This document shows positions 44,721-55,390 of a stretch of DNA of 64,000 bases, one piece after another (the stretch's first letter is position 1; every line of letters begins with the position of its first letter). The stretch is taken from positions 11,262,220-11,326,219 of the forward strand of contig NC_135151.1 in assembly GCF_050948215.1 (NCBI RefSeq). The letters run 5' to 3'. The DNA comes from Halictus rubicundus. Its lineage: Eukaryota > Arthropoda > Insecta > Hymenoptera > Halictidae. The notes under the pieces were generated by a model. It was not told the DNA's origin, ran no database searches, and saw only the letters and a program-made list of their open reading frames with translations. The translations under genes and the position numbers were made by a program.

Positions 44721-46074
44721 AATTGGGGTTATTTTAAGTTATAGTTAAGGCCTGCAAAATCATATTTCGAACCGTCCCTAGAACTCTCCGAAGGCCAACA
44801 TGTGCAAACCATATTTCCTTTACCTGCTGACTACCCCTATACACCCCGCTTCTCCTTTCCAACCATATATATTTGCCTCCACTTCCTTAAAGACGAGAGA
44901 AACACACTAACCGCGACGCTGAAAACAACGAAACTGTATCTCGCTGCTTCTGTAAAAATACAACACAATTCAAACCTCCATCGACTCGTTCCACTCAAGT
45001 TCTTACAGTCCACTTAACATACAATTCGATAGGATTTCTACCGCAGAAATTCCTCCGCGTCGTTCGATCGTCGCTAAATTAATTGTCGACGCCGCGACGT
45101 ACATACACTTGATTAGGATCTGTAACATGCAAAAAAGTTGGAGGATTACTCAGTATCATACATTTAATTTTTTGCAATTTTTATTTCATTAAATAACTTA
45201 CTTTGATTTTATGACACTTTTGGGTTTCTAGTTGGGCGTTCAAAGTGTTAAAGATGTTTATTCAATAATTTTCCACCGATGCAACGTTACAATTTCGATA
45301 ATAGCAAAATTAGAATTGTAACACCGGTAACTTGAGTTAATGTTGATGGAGTCTAATCGTTGATATTATATCAATTGTCGGTGAATGGACGGGTGCAGAT
45401 GCTAGTGCTAGTTTTGTAGTTTTCACCCCGTATTTCTGCAAACGATTGCGTGTCGATTCGCACTCGTAGTCAATCGAGTATCGCTGGTACACGGTCGATA
45501 GCCACTCGATCGTGGCTCGCGCGAGAGTTCTCGAGTATCAATTTCCACGCGGAATCGGGGAAAGCTGGTGGTGCCGATTGTCTTCGGGGCGGGACGTTGA
45601 TATATTAGTAATTTGCGGCTGGTTGCACGCACACGTGTCGTCGCGATAGGCGTCGAGAAGGCGTCGGAACACAGCGTCGGAGCAGCGTCGGCGTGAAGCC
45701 GAGGATCGAAACGGGGGTCGAGGGACGAGAGAAGAAGACGGCCAGTGGCGCCGTGCTTCTTTTCTCATTATCTTAACCACAGGGTTCCAGCGACGCGCAC
45801 GGCTCTCTCTCTCTTGGTACAGTAACCTGTTTCTTCCAGGTGCTTTGTCTCCCCTATTAATGAATTCTCGTTACCGGTCGGGGTAACGCGACCGACGGCC
45901 CACCGTCTACGACTCTATTCGATCGGGAACCTCCTCAAGGTCCCCATGCTTCGTCCAGCGTTTTTAATTCTCACACTGAAGATTCAACCATTTTCTGTAT
46001 TTAGATACAGTACAATGATTTATCTTTGTGATCACTGTTAAGTGGAAACCTTTTGATGGACGAGGATTTTTCAA
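44721..46074. other. Non-coding stretch, nothing recognised
   Basis: A GC-rich patch at 45400-45830 has frames on both strands with no domain. The rest is AT-rich. Confidence 0.4.
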
Positions 46075-46960
46075 AATAACATCACAATGAATTGCCGATT
46101 TTTCGGCGCGATGTCGAATTTTTATTTAAATGGTCCTATCACAAAGTGTGATCTTCTAGCTTCAATTTGAGCCTTTAAAAGTTTAAAAATTCCTGTGGGA
46201 AAATATATTAAAATTGACCTAAACTTATCCTTTCAGTTGCAATAATTTTCCGCCAAGTTGGCGGTCGGGATTTTTAATTTTTACAACGGGGTATCGAATT
46301 TTCTTTTGAACCGAAATGGACCTGTCGTAAAGTACGTTCTTTTACCTTTAATATGGCCCTTCAAAAGTTTAAAAATTCCTAAGGGAACACATATTAAAAT
46401 TGACCTAAACTTATCCTTTCAGTTGCAATAATTTTCCTCCAAGTTGGCGGTCGGGATTTTTAATTTTTACAACGGGGTATCGAATTTTCTTTTGAACCGA
46501 AATGGACCTGTCGTAAAGTACGTTCTTTTACCTTTAATATGGCCCTTCAAAAGTTTAAAAATTCCTGCGGGAACACATATTAAAATTGACCTAAACTTAT
46601 CCTTTCAGTTGCAATAATTTTCCTCTAAGTCGGCGGTCGGGATTTTTAATTTTTACAACGGGGTATCGAATTTTCTTTTGAACCGAAATGGACCTGTCGT
46701 AAAGTACGTTCTTTTACCTTTAATATGGCCCTTCAAAAGTTTAAAAATTCCTGTGGGAACATATTTTAAAATTGACCTAAACTTACCCCTTCAATTGCAG
46801 TCATTTCCCTCTAAGTTGGTGGTCGGGATTTTTAATTTTTACAACGGGGTATCGAATTTTGTTTGGAAACAAAAGGACCTATCATAAAGTACGTTCTTCC
46901 GCCGTTAATTTGAGCCCTCGCCAGTTCAAAAACCTCCTACTGGAAGTTATTTGAATACAT
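46075..46960. repeat. Tandem array 1, 186-bp unit, about 4.7 copies
   Basis: The motif gcggtcgggatttttaat recurs at 46261, 46447, 46633 and (as gtggtcggga) 46819, exactly 186 bp apart. Each unit also has 'cctgtcgtaaagtacgttct', 'cccttcaaaagtttaaaaat' and 'attgacctaaacttatcc'. The central units are nearly identical; the outer ones are diverged. The same unit, older, forms the arrays at 49 and 52 kb. Confidence 0.93.
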
Positions 46961-47884
46961 CCTTAACGTACTGGAATTAAAACTGACTTACGGTACATTG
47001 GTCATCCATATTGCCCTGAAAAAATTGTTGTTTACTATAATCATCTCTCTTCTTCCGAGGTCTTCATATTGTCGTTTCACACTAGTTAGAAAATGGCTTC
47101 CTAGCTGTTTATGCTTATAGCACTCGTTATCATTGACTGCAAGAAACTAATGGCCATTTTATGTAAAATCATCTTTACCGGTATGCAGGTCATGGGGCTG
47201 AGAACTTGTTGGAATTTTTTCAGCTGGTTGACGATGTCCTTTCTACCCTAAAGTCGACTGTTGCTTCATGTTACCATATTTAAGACCTTAAAGGGAATCA
47301 TAAATATAAGGTATAAGATTCTCACAATTGTCCAATTTTATTCCATCAGCACGAGAACTAATTCACCCCCCTTCAACTTTTATGAACCCTTATTTAAAAA
47401 TCTGCGAACTTTATCAATCCTAGACACTCTCATACTTTGAAGAAAAAAGAAGATTCTACTAACTTGAACAACGAAGTAATTCAGTTTGAACTTCAGACCG
47501 GTTGAAGTCGTCTAACTCCGCCGTTCCTCGGGATTTAAATCGTCATCTACTTTCAGGCTAATAAACAAGTCGGTCCAAAAATGAAATAAAATAGATTCTG
47601 CACATAAAACGATTAAATACATTCGAACAAAGTGTTATAAACAATCTAATTGGCTATTGTGAGAGATCTAGTCTGTCGAGCTACTAGATTGATACGAGGA
47701 TTTTTACGTTCTAGAGGAAACACTGTAGATTGATCTCGGTTAGGCAGATTCACTGAACAACTGAGTCGACAGGCCGCAATCTTATCTGAAGAGTCACACT
47801 GTCAAGGCGAAAGGTTAACCGATCGAATGCACATCAGTTTCCACTGTTACAACGGATTCTCGATTTTCTCCACGAATCGACCCG

Positions 47885-47936
<52 letters not shown>

Positions 47937-48379
47937 TCTCTCAAGGATCGAGAAGCGGTAATTTTTGCGAGTTTATCTGCGAGGAATCGAGGGAATCGTG
48001 GCGGCTCGATGCGCTCACGGACACCGTTGATAATTTCGTCGAAGAGAAAGGCCGCGGAGGCGCTTTCGCCAGCTGTTCGCTCGCAGTTCGCTCCGCTGTA
48101 ACGGGTCGTGGAATGTAGCGAAGAATGTAGCGATACTCTCTTTAAAAATAGAGAGCCTCCGCTGTATCCTCTCCGCTGCTCGCCGATCGTTCGACTTTGG
48201 ACGTGCGATAACGCTCGATAATGAACGCGCGAGCGATAGCTACTTTGTGATAAATCACGGGGAGGGCTGCTGCGACATGGTGACAATGGGGATAATGCTT
48301 TCGGATCTCTTTCGGACGCTGTCTACACCAAGTTATTAGCTTCTCCTGTCCATTACAAATTTATTTCATCAGTTTCTGA
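46961..48379. other. Non-coding stretch with a (TC)n microsatellite
   Basis: The TC run covers 47887-47941. The 150-codon - strand frame across 47834-48286 owes its Arg-Glu run to this microsatellite and is not a credible gene. Confidence 0.45.
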
Positions 48380-48740
48380 CCAGAGATTCCTCGCGATTCA
48401 CTAATTGTAGCAGGAGAAAATTTAAATCGCTTGCTTTCATTTATTTAAGAAAAATTATGTTCTGGGCTGTAATACTTCGGCGACCTTTTGACGTAATTAG
48501 CTCATTTTTCCATATCAAAATCTATTTCATTATGCGCTGACAAGAGAATCTTCGCATTTTCACTAATTGTAGCAGCAGAAAATTTAAATCACTTGCTTTC
48601 ATTTATTTTAAAAAAATTATATTCTCGGCTGTAATATTTCATGCAACTTTTTGACGTTATCAGCTCATTTTTCAATATAAAAATTTATTTATTTTCTAGC
48701 AGAAGGATTCTCGCATTTCTGTAATTCTAGTAAATCTAGT
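48380..48740. repeat. Tandem repeat, 162-bp unit, about 2.3 copies
   Basis: 'cactaattgtagcag.agaa' with 'aatttaaatc.cttgctttc' occurs at about 48400 and 48562. A third, decayed start lies near 48720. Units share 'ggctgtaata.ttc' and 'ctttttgacgt.at.agctc'. Confidence 0.82.
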
Positions 48741-49035
48741 TAAGGAAATTGAAAATAGTTGGTTTTCACCAATTTCTCGGAACTCGTATCAACAACATGA
48801 AACGACATACCCTAATGTGGTTTTACAATGTAACGACGGGCGGTCGGTGATATTTAATTCATCTGCATTGTTCGACAGCCCCGCTGCAACTTTCTAGATT
48901 AAATTAGGTCAAAGTTGCAACGGCGATCAAAAAATGCATCTACTCGGAACTAGATCGAAGCACACACAACACACTAAACCGCAAATCCTCGTGACAATGC
49001 ACACGATTAACAATGTAGAACAGATTCAACGAGTA

Positions 49036-50125
49036 GACCTTAATCGTTCGAATTTAATGTAATTTTCATAGCGGATGAAACCGCAGATAAACACAGTGGA
49101 GAACAGTGTCAAGAAATGCACTAATTGAAATGCAGTAACTTTCGAATGAGCTATCGATTTGGATTTCTCGATTTGTCAACGTGAGTTCGAATTTTCTTTC
49201 GAATTGAAATTGATCTGTCATAAAGTGCAATCTCTTGCGCTTCAATTTTATATCAGAAAGTTTGAAAATTCCTGTGGGAATATAATTAAAAAATTCATTT
49301 GAAATGACCGCTCAGAATACAGTAATTTGGACCATGCATTTCTTCTTCTCCATACCGAAAAAGGATTTCGAATTTTCCTTCAAATCATAATGAACCCACC
49401 AGAAAGTGCAATTCTTCAGCTTTAATTTGAGCCCATAAAAGTTTGAAAATTCCATCTGGAAGACATTCTAAAATTCATTTAAAGTGACTACTCAAAATAC
49501 AGTAACTTCGATCGTGTTATAGATGAGGATATTCCTCTCACTTTTTCTCAATTTTGAAAAATGGGGAAAAATTTGAAAAATCAGGATCTTTTAGTTTTAA
49601 TTTGAGCTCTCGGAAGTTCGAAAATTTTATTCGGAAATCATTTTAAAATTCATTTGAGGTCACCGCTTAAAATGTCGTAATTTTTGTAGTGATTTCTCAA
49701 TTTAGAAAAAAGATTTCGAATTTTTCCCGAACGCAAAATGCACCTATCACAAACTGCGGTTTTCGAGCATCGATTTGAGCTCTCAAAAGTTTGAAAATTC
49801 CTACGGGAACAAATTTTAAAATCGTCTTGAATGTACCCCTTAAAATCCAGTAATTTCGTCCGTGCTATAGACAGGGATTTCTCAACTTTTCAAAATGATT
49901 TCGAATTTTCCTTAAGACCAAATTGAACCCATCAGAAAGTGCGTTCTTCCACCTTCAATTCGAGCGTTCAAAATTTCCAAAATTCCATATGCAAGTCGAA
50001 AATTCATTCGAAGTCGCCGCTTCGGCGATCAGACCTTGATCGCCCGAATTTCGCCACAATGTTCATAGCGGATGAATTCTAAAATAAACGAATTACATAG
50101 CGAACAACGTCGACAGTACAGAAAT
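49036..50125. repeat. Tandem array 2, 172-184-bp unit, flanked by direct repeats
   Basis: Five units have the anchor 'gtttgaaaattcc' (or variant) at about 49261, 49442, 49618, 49790 and 49974. The whole is framed by a diverged direct repeat: 49036-49130 ('gaccttaatcgttcgaattt', 'tcatagcggatgaa') and 50034-50125 ('gaccttgatcgcccgaattt', 'tcatagcggatgaa'). Units resemble those of the arrays at 46 and 52 kb. Confidence 0.82.
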
Positions 50126-50376
50126 TCGTTATCTAAATTCTGACGGATAGTTCGTTAATGACGCGGGGTTATTTGAGTAGTTCGTTTTTTCCAGAGAGAA
50201 AGGGAGAGAGGAAATCGTTCTCAAACAAAGAGGCGTTAACTTTCCGCGAAGTTGTCGGAGTACGTGCGGCCGCAGTTCCATCGAACGGAATAATATTTCT
50301 GTACACAAAGTTAATACAAAGTGATCCAGCGAGATTTTACCCGGCTGCATTCTGTTTGCTTCGAAAACCATGGCCA

Positions 50377-50407
<31 letters not shown>

Positions 50408-51090
50408 TAGAGATCGATAGGCGCAGCATACTTTGCAAAGCTAATAGCTTTGTGTAATCAATGGAAACAGTTATATATACCTTTGATACAAGCAGTTAAT
50501 ACCGCGTACCACGGGCCGCGTAATTGAATTTTAAACGCGTGACGCGCGAGCACGTGAGACCCGCGGAAAAATAATATATCAGAGGATTTCGACGAGCGAG
50601 AAAGGCTTCGGTTTCTACGTGTTGCGTTCGTGGAAACTTCTCGGAGGAATTCGAAGGCTCGCCACGATCGGAGATTATTCGAAACGAATCGTCGTACAAT
50701 GAGATTTCGTAAGAAAACTAACCCGAGACTATCGACGAACGAGTATTTTAATTTCCCGTCGCGTCGGTAAATTAATAACCGCGCTCGCAATCGCACGTGT
50801 GTGACGCGCACGCTCCCGTCATTGAAACTATCGTTATCCGACCGCGAACGTTTCTGCAAATTTACATTTTCCTACATTTATTCACAGAAACTTGAATAAA
50901 CCGGCGCGCTCCATTCTTTTTACTGGAAGATTAAAAAATGATTTCGAGGAGCCCCTAGTGTCCGTGGAAACGTACATTTTCGAATAAATACGTTGACGTG
51001 TGTTGCTTCGGTTGAAAAATTATTTCGAAGCGAGAATTTGCATTTTTATGGGCACTGGAAAATTTTCTTGCGACGGAGACCGTCTTTGGT
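50126..51090. other. Non-coding stretch, nothing recognised
   Basis: A (GA)n run at about 50381-50410. The frames at 50129-50859 overlap on both strands and have no recognisable features. Confidence 0.4.
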
Positions 51091-51444
51091 TTAACACTCT
51101 ACTTACCGGCGGCCTAATAAAATGTTTCTTAAATTATAAAATCGTGGCAACAATCGACGCATGCTTATCAAAACATACTCTATAAAAAAATATATATAAT
51201 TCGTGTAATTTTGATTATTTTTGCATAAAAAAAAGTAACTCGGATAATTCGAATGTGTATAAATATGTGTGCAAAATTGTAGTGGCAAAAGCTTAACACA
51301 GTTCTTCTGTAAAAGATTGCTAAAAATTGGTGAGACGTCGATAGTACAATTTTGGACTAGAGTCAGTGGGTACAATTCTATGGCGATTTTTGGTCTTTGA
51401 TTTTAGAAAGACTATTAGAAAATTGCTGGTAAGTAAATGTTCAA
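51091..51444. mobile_element. TTAA-type MITE related to family E
   Basis: The left end is TTAACACTCTACTTACCGGC. The right end reversed is TTGAACATTTACTTACCAGC, so the right TTAA is worn by one base. Length about 354 bp. Part of its interior (51320-51410: 'cgatagtacaatttt', 'agagtcagtggg') is repeated near 56710-56770. Confidence 0.7.
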
Positions 51445-51961
51445 AACTGTTCGAGAAGGGTTCGCAGAGATAAAATTGGCGCCCGGTTAAAGTTCGCCTA
51501 GAAAGTGGAGTTGGAGCAGCGGAGTAGTTTGAGAACCCAAGACAGATTTCCTCTAATCGGAGCAGCAGCTCGGTTGGCGGAGTCAAAGTCGCGAGCAAAC
51601 CCATTAAGAGGGAATTTCAGATTGTTTCGAGAAGCAGGAGTCGGTCGTTGCGCCAACGCCCACGTAACCATGTCGTTCTGTCTGCGAATCGTCCCCACCG
51701 ATCCATTCTCGACGCTTTCCTTGACGCGTTAGCGGACAGCCTTGTGCTCCGAGCCGTCTAACTGCAGCTACAGTTCGATTATATTCGAAAGCAATTCGCA
51801 CGAATTTCCGTCGAATCCGACACCTTCGACCTGCAGACCATCAATCTCCTTTGTCCAATTTTGGTTCAATTTCTACGTCTCGCATATTTATTTTAATCGC
51901 GAATCGTCCGACTAACTGGCATCCTAAAGTTTATGCACGTTCACGCACGTTCCCATTTTCG
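51445..51961. other. Non-coding stretch, nothing recognised
   Basis: A GC-balanced patch at 51490-51770 with opposing short frames and no domain. Confidence 0.4.
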
Positions 51962-52790
51962 GAAGCTTAGAGATTTAACGTGACCAGTAAATTCTTAGCC
52001 TTTTTTTAGACCCCAAATTTTTAGAAATTCCGTCTGGAAAACATTTTAAAATCCATTCGAATGTACTCCTTTAAATTCAGGAATTTCGTCCTCGCTGTGG
52101 GCATGGATTTCTCAATTTTGGAAAAGGATTTCAAATTTTCTTCCACATCAAAATGCACCTATCACAGAGTGCGGCCTTCAAGCTTTAATTTGAGCCCTCA
52201 AACGTAGGAAAATTCCAACGGGAACACATTTCGAAATTGACTTGTATGTACCCCTTCAAATGCAGTAATTTCGTCCGTGCTGTAGATATGGATTTTTTAA
52301 TTTTGGAAAAGGATTTCGAATTCTTTTCCACATCAAAGTGCACCTGTCACAGAGTGCGGTCTTCGAGCTTTAATTTGAGCTCTCGAAAGTCCGAAAAGTC
52401 CTACGGGAACAGATTCAAAAATTGACTTGAATGCACCCTTTAAACTCCAGTCATTTCGTCCGTGCTATAGATAGGGATTTCTCAATTTTGAAAAAAGATT
52501 TCGAATTTTGCCCGAATTGAAAATGCACCTATTACAAAGTGCGGTCTTCCAGCTTTAACGTGAGCCCTGAAACTTTGGAAAATTCCTACGGGAACACATT
52601 TTAAAATCGATCTGAAGTTACCCCCTCAAGTACACTCATTTTCCTCTAGCAGTTGGAATTTCTGATTTCATCGACATGATATCGATGTATTCTTCAAACA
52701 AAGATTATCACAGAGTATGATGTTCTACCTTTAATTAAAGTCCTCAGAAGTTTAAAAATTCCATAGGTAACACCCACGATTCGAGTTAAC
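51962..52790. repeat. Tandem array 3, 177-185-bp unit, about 4.5 copies
   Basis: Anchors of the type 'aggaaaattcc' at about 52020, 52204, 52389, 52573 and 52750. Shared blocks are 'atcacagagtgcgg', 'ctttaatttgagc', 'acgggaacacatt', 'atttcgtccgtgct' and 'ggatttcgaattttc'. Same family as the arrays at 46 and 49 kb. Confidence 0.85.
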
Positions 52791-53422
52791 CCAGACCCGC
52801 ACACCATTGGCCATCAATTTCTTCGATGACGAATCACACCGAGCGAGCGATCTCGAACAAAGTTGTCGAACTCTGGTGATAAATCGCGAACGCGTGGGTC
52901 TCGAAGCCCGTCATTATTTCCCCGGTTGATTCTTCTCGTCTCGTTACGAGCAAACGATAGCGATCAAATTGTCGCGCGACAGAGAGAGAGTACACATATA
53001 CGTATCGCGTGGCCTCTCTCGCCCTCTTCTTCTTGTTCCCGTTTCGTTCTTCCCGAGTTGTAACGAGGAGAACACGAACTCAAAGTCCCTCGGTTACGAT
53101 CCCTAACTCGATGAATATGAACTTGACTGTCGGAGCAGCAGGATCTCTGAATACGAACTTCTCTCTCGATGAAGAACAACTGTAGCGACTTCCCGGGCCC
53201 GAGTGAACTGGCAAACGATACCCTCGTTAGGCACAGTCGAGTGCATTAAGGCTCTCCAGATTCGAACACGGGCTCCATTATCTTCGCAATCATCCAGGTG
53301 TCTCGCCTGAACCTTTCCCTAATCTGTGATCGCTAGACTAGGCGCGTTTATAGATTAATTTCGGGAAACTGGCGCTCACCGAAATATCGGTTCCCTGTGC
53401 CGACAGACTCACCGAGTCACTA
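52791..53422. other. Non-coding stretch, nothing recognised
   Basis: GC-balanced. Two opposing frames at 52863-53179 with no recognisable domain. Confidence 0.4.
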
Positions 53423-53742
53423 CAGTGAATTCTCATTACGAGTCAGTGCCAACCTTACAATTTGGAGTCAGTGGAACTACCCACACCACCGCGGTGAGGG
53501 ACCGAAGTTCGAGAGCCGACTCTCGAGCTACGTGCAACATTCTATCGGAGAAAGACATTTTCTCAGTCTTCTTGTCACTATCGTTTAGTAGTCATAGGCT
53601 TTCATGACTTGTAGACGGATATGACTCTTAGGTTTCCAGCGTGCCCTGTGTATTTCAAATGCGACTCTCGGCGACAACCTCAGATTTCGTTCAAGAGTCA
53701 GTCACTAGAACGGCGCAACTGACTCTTAACGAGAATTCACTG
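53423..53742. mobile_element. Tc1/mariner-type MITE, 320 bp
   Basis: The ends are CAGTGAATTCTCATTACGAG and, reversed, CAGTGAATTCTCGTTAAGAG, 23 of 25 positions alike through 'gtcagt'. TA flanks at 53421-53422 and 53743-53744. The interior is GC-balanced with more gagtca/tgactc motifs. No transposase. Confidence 0.85.
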
Positions 53743-54519
53743 TACAGATTAAATCTTGCGATCTGTTACTGAAAGAGTAAAATCAACGTAATTCCAAATT
53801 ATTTTGTATGAATTTCTGGAGCCCTATATTTCAATATTAAATGATTAAATCACCAGTCTGCAATCTGTTGCTCAAACACTGAAATTAACGATACCCTAAA
53901 TGCCTCGATTCAAGTTTCTAATGCTCTTCTAGATTTAATGAAAAGTTGGGACGCATTTCCGGAGATTGAGTGTTGAGTTTGGAATCAGTTTCTGTAAATT
54001 CAGTAAGAACGTTGAGCTTTTAAATTCTTGATCCACAAAGCTTTGAACGTTCTGATCCAAGCGTAAAGCGTTAGAAAAGACGAATATAGAATACTCGAAA
54101 TTCGAAAAATTAATAATCAAAACACTGGAAGGTTATAATTAGACCGCGAATTTTTAGGCTGCACGGAATTTTGCGTGTTGCTCGAGGTTCTTGCGAGCTG
54201 CAGCACGAAGATGCACAGCCGACCAGTGTAAAGATTTAGTCTTCCTCAGGAATGGTGAAGACATATGGGACACGAGAGGCTCAAGGAAGCACGCGGTGGT
54301 AAAACAGTAAATCTCGAGCTTCGATCTGGAGACATCGTCGTGCTAGATCGTATAAATCGCCAGAACTCGTCCGTTGCCAGCAGTGTCTTAATCCGGGGAC
54401 CCGAGTTAGGCACCGAATCAATAGTAGCTTCTAGACGCATCGTTTGCCATATCATCGGACCTCCCCTAATCGAATTCGAACCTGGACATACTGAACTGTT
54501 TAACACGTTCGCGGACGTA
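53743..54519. other. Non-coding stretch with one unexplained open frame
   Basis: 54265-54585 (+, 106 codons) and 54246-54578 (-, 110 codons) overlap almost fully, so at most one could be real. Neither shows a known domain. Both run into the palindromic repeat at 54520-54585, which suggests chance or a decayed element. Confidence 0.3.
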
Positions 54520-54585
54520 AATGCTATAGCATTCATTTTCATAGTTATGCAAAATGACGTGAATGCTATAGCATTCAAATTTTAA
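54520..54585. repeat. Direct repeat of a perfect palindrome
   Basis: GACGTAAATGCTATAGCATTC and, about 41 bp later, 'gacgtgaatgctatagcatt'. The second holds a perfect 16-bp palindrome, GAATGCTATAGCATTC. Confidence 0.85.
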
Positions 54586-54870
54586 AGCCAATTTTTATTC
54601 ATTTAATTTTATACAACCTTAAGTTTTTGTAATTAATATACATTTAAAATTGAAATTTGTTTTTGTAATTAATATACATTTCATTTGTCATTACTAACGA
54701 CAGTTAACTTATTATTATTGTTTATTTCTAATCAGATTTCGGATAGTACAACTAGTTTCAAGAAAAATTGCCTGTCTATTTTTGCAGCTCACTGAAAGTT
54801 TTACTGTCCGTGAACACATATTTTGCTTTTGGTATTTAGTTTTTATTTAACTCCTGTTCGTTGCGAAGAT

Positions 54871-54880
54871 CCGCAGTCTA
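54871..54880. mobile_element. Solo F1-family end
   Basis: 'gcgaagatccgcagtcta' closes at 54880. No left end is recognisable within 250 bp upstream. Confidence 0.45.
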
Positions 54881-54904
54881 GACATACAATTAATCTGTTT
54901 AAAA

Positions 54905-55390
54905 AAGGAAACGTAACCGAGCAACTTAAAATTAATAAGGAAAATAGCTAAAAATAAGGGGAAAAAATAGGAAAACTAGTTCAAAATTGCTCGGAAATTC
55001 CCAGAGAACAGGGAATTCCTAGAAAAAAGAGAACACAATGAGCTGATCAAAATTAGTAGAGAAAATAGGAACAATAAGCAAAAATAGGAAAAATAGAAAA
55101 ACCAGCACAAAATTGCGAGGAAATTTCTAGAGAACAGGGGAGTTCCTAGAAAAAAGAAAGCACAATGATCTAGTCAAAATTAATAAACAAATTAGCCAAA
55201 AATAGGAACAATAAGCAAAAACAGGAAAAATAGGAAAACTAGCCGAAAATTGCTAGGAAATTCCACTAAAAAGAGAACCTAACGAACTAGTGGAAATTAC
55301 TAAGGAAAGTAGCCAACAGTAGGAATACGAGGAAAAATAGCGAAAAATGGGGAAACCAGCTTAGAATTGCTAAGAAAATCCACTAAAGGT
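54905..55390. repeat. A-rich tandem repeat, about 4 units of 120-130 bp
   Basis: The unit contains 'gaaaac.agc.caaaattgc', 'aggaaatt.c.agagaacag', 'ttcctagaaaaaagagaa' and 'caaaattaataa'. Anchors fall near 54970, 55097, 55231 and 55350. Confidence 0.85.

Noticed and set aside
47834..48286. 150-codon - strand frame with an Arg-Glu run
   Set aside because: The run is the translation of a (TC)n microsatellite. The rest has no recognisable feature.
54246..54585. Two opposing frames of 106 and 110 codons
   Set aside because: They occupy the same DNA and end in a palindromic repeat. No family recognised; left as an unexplained stretch.
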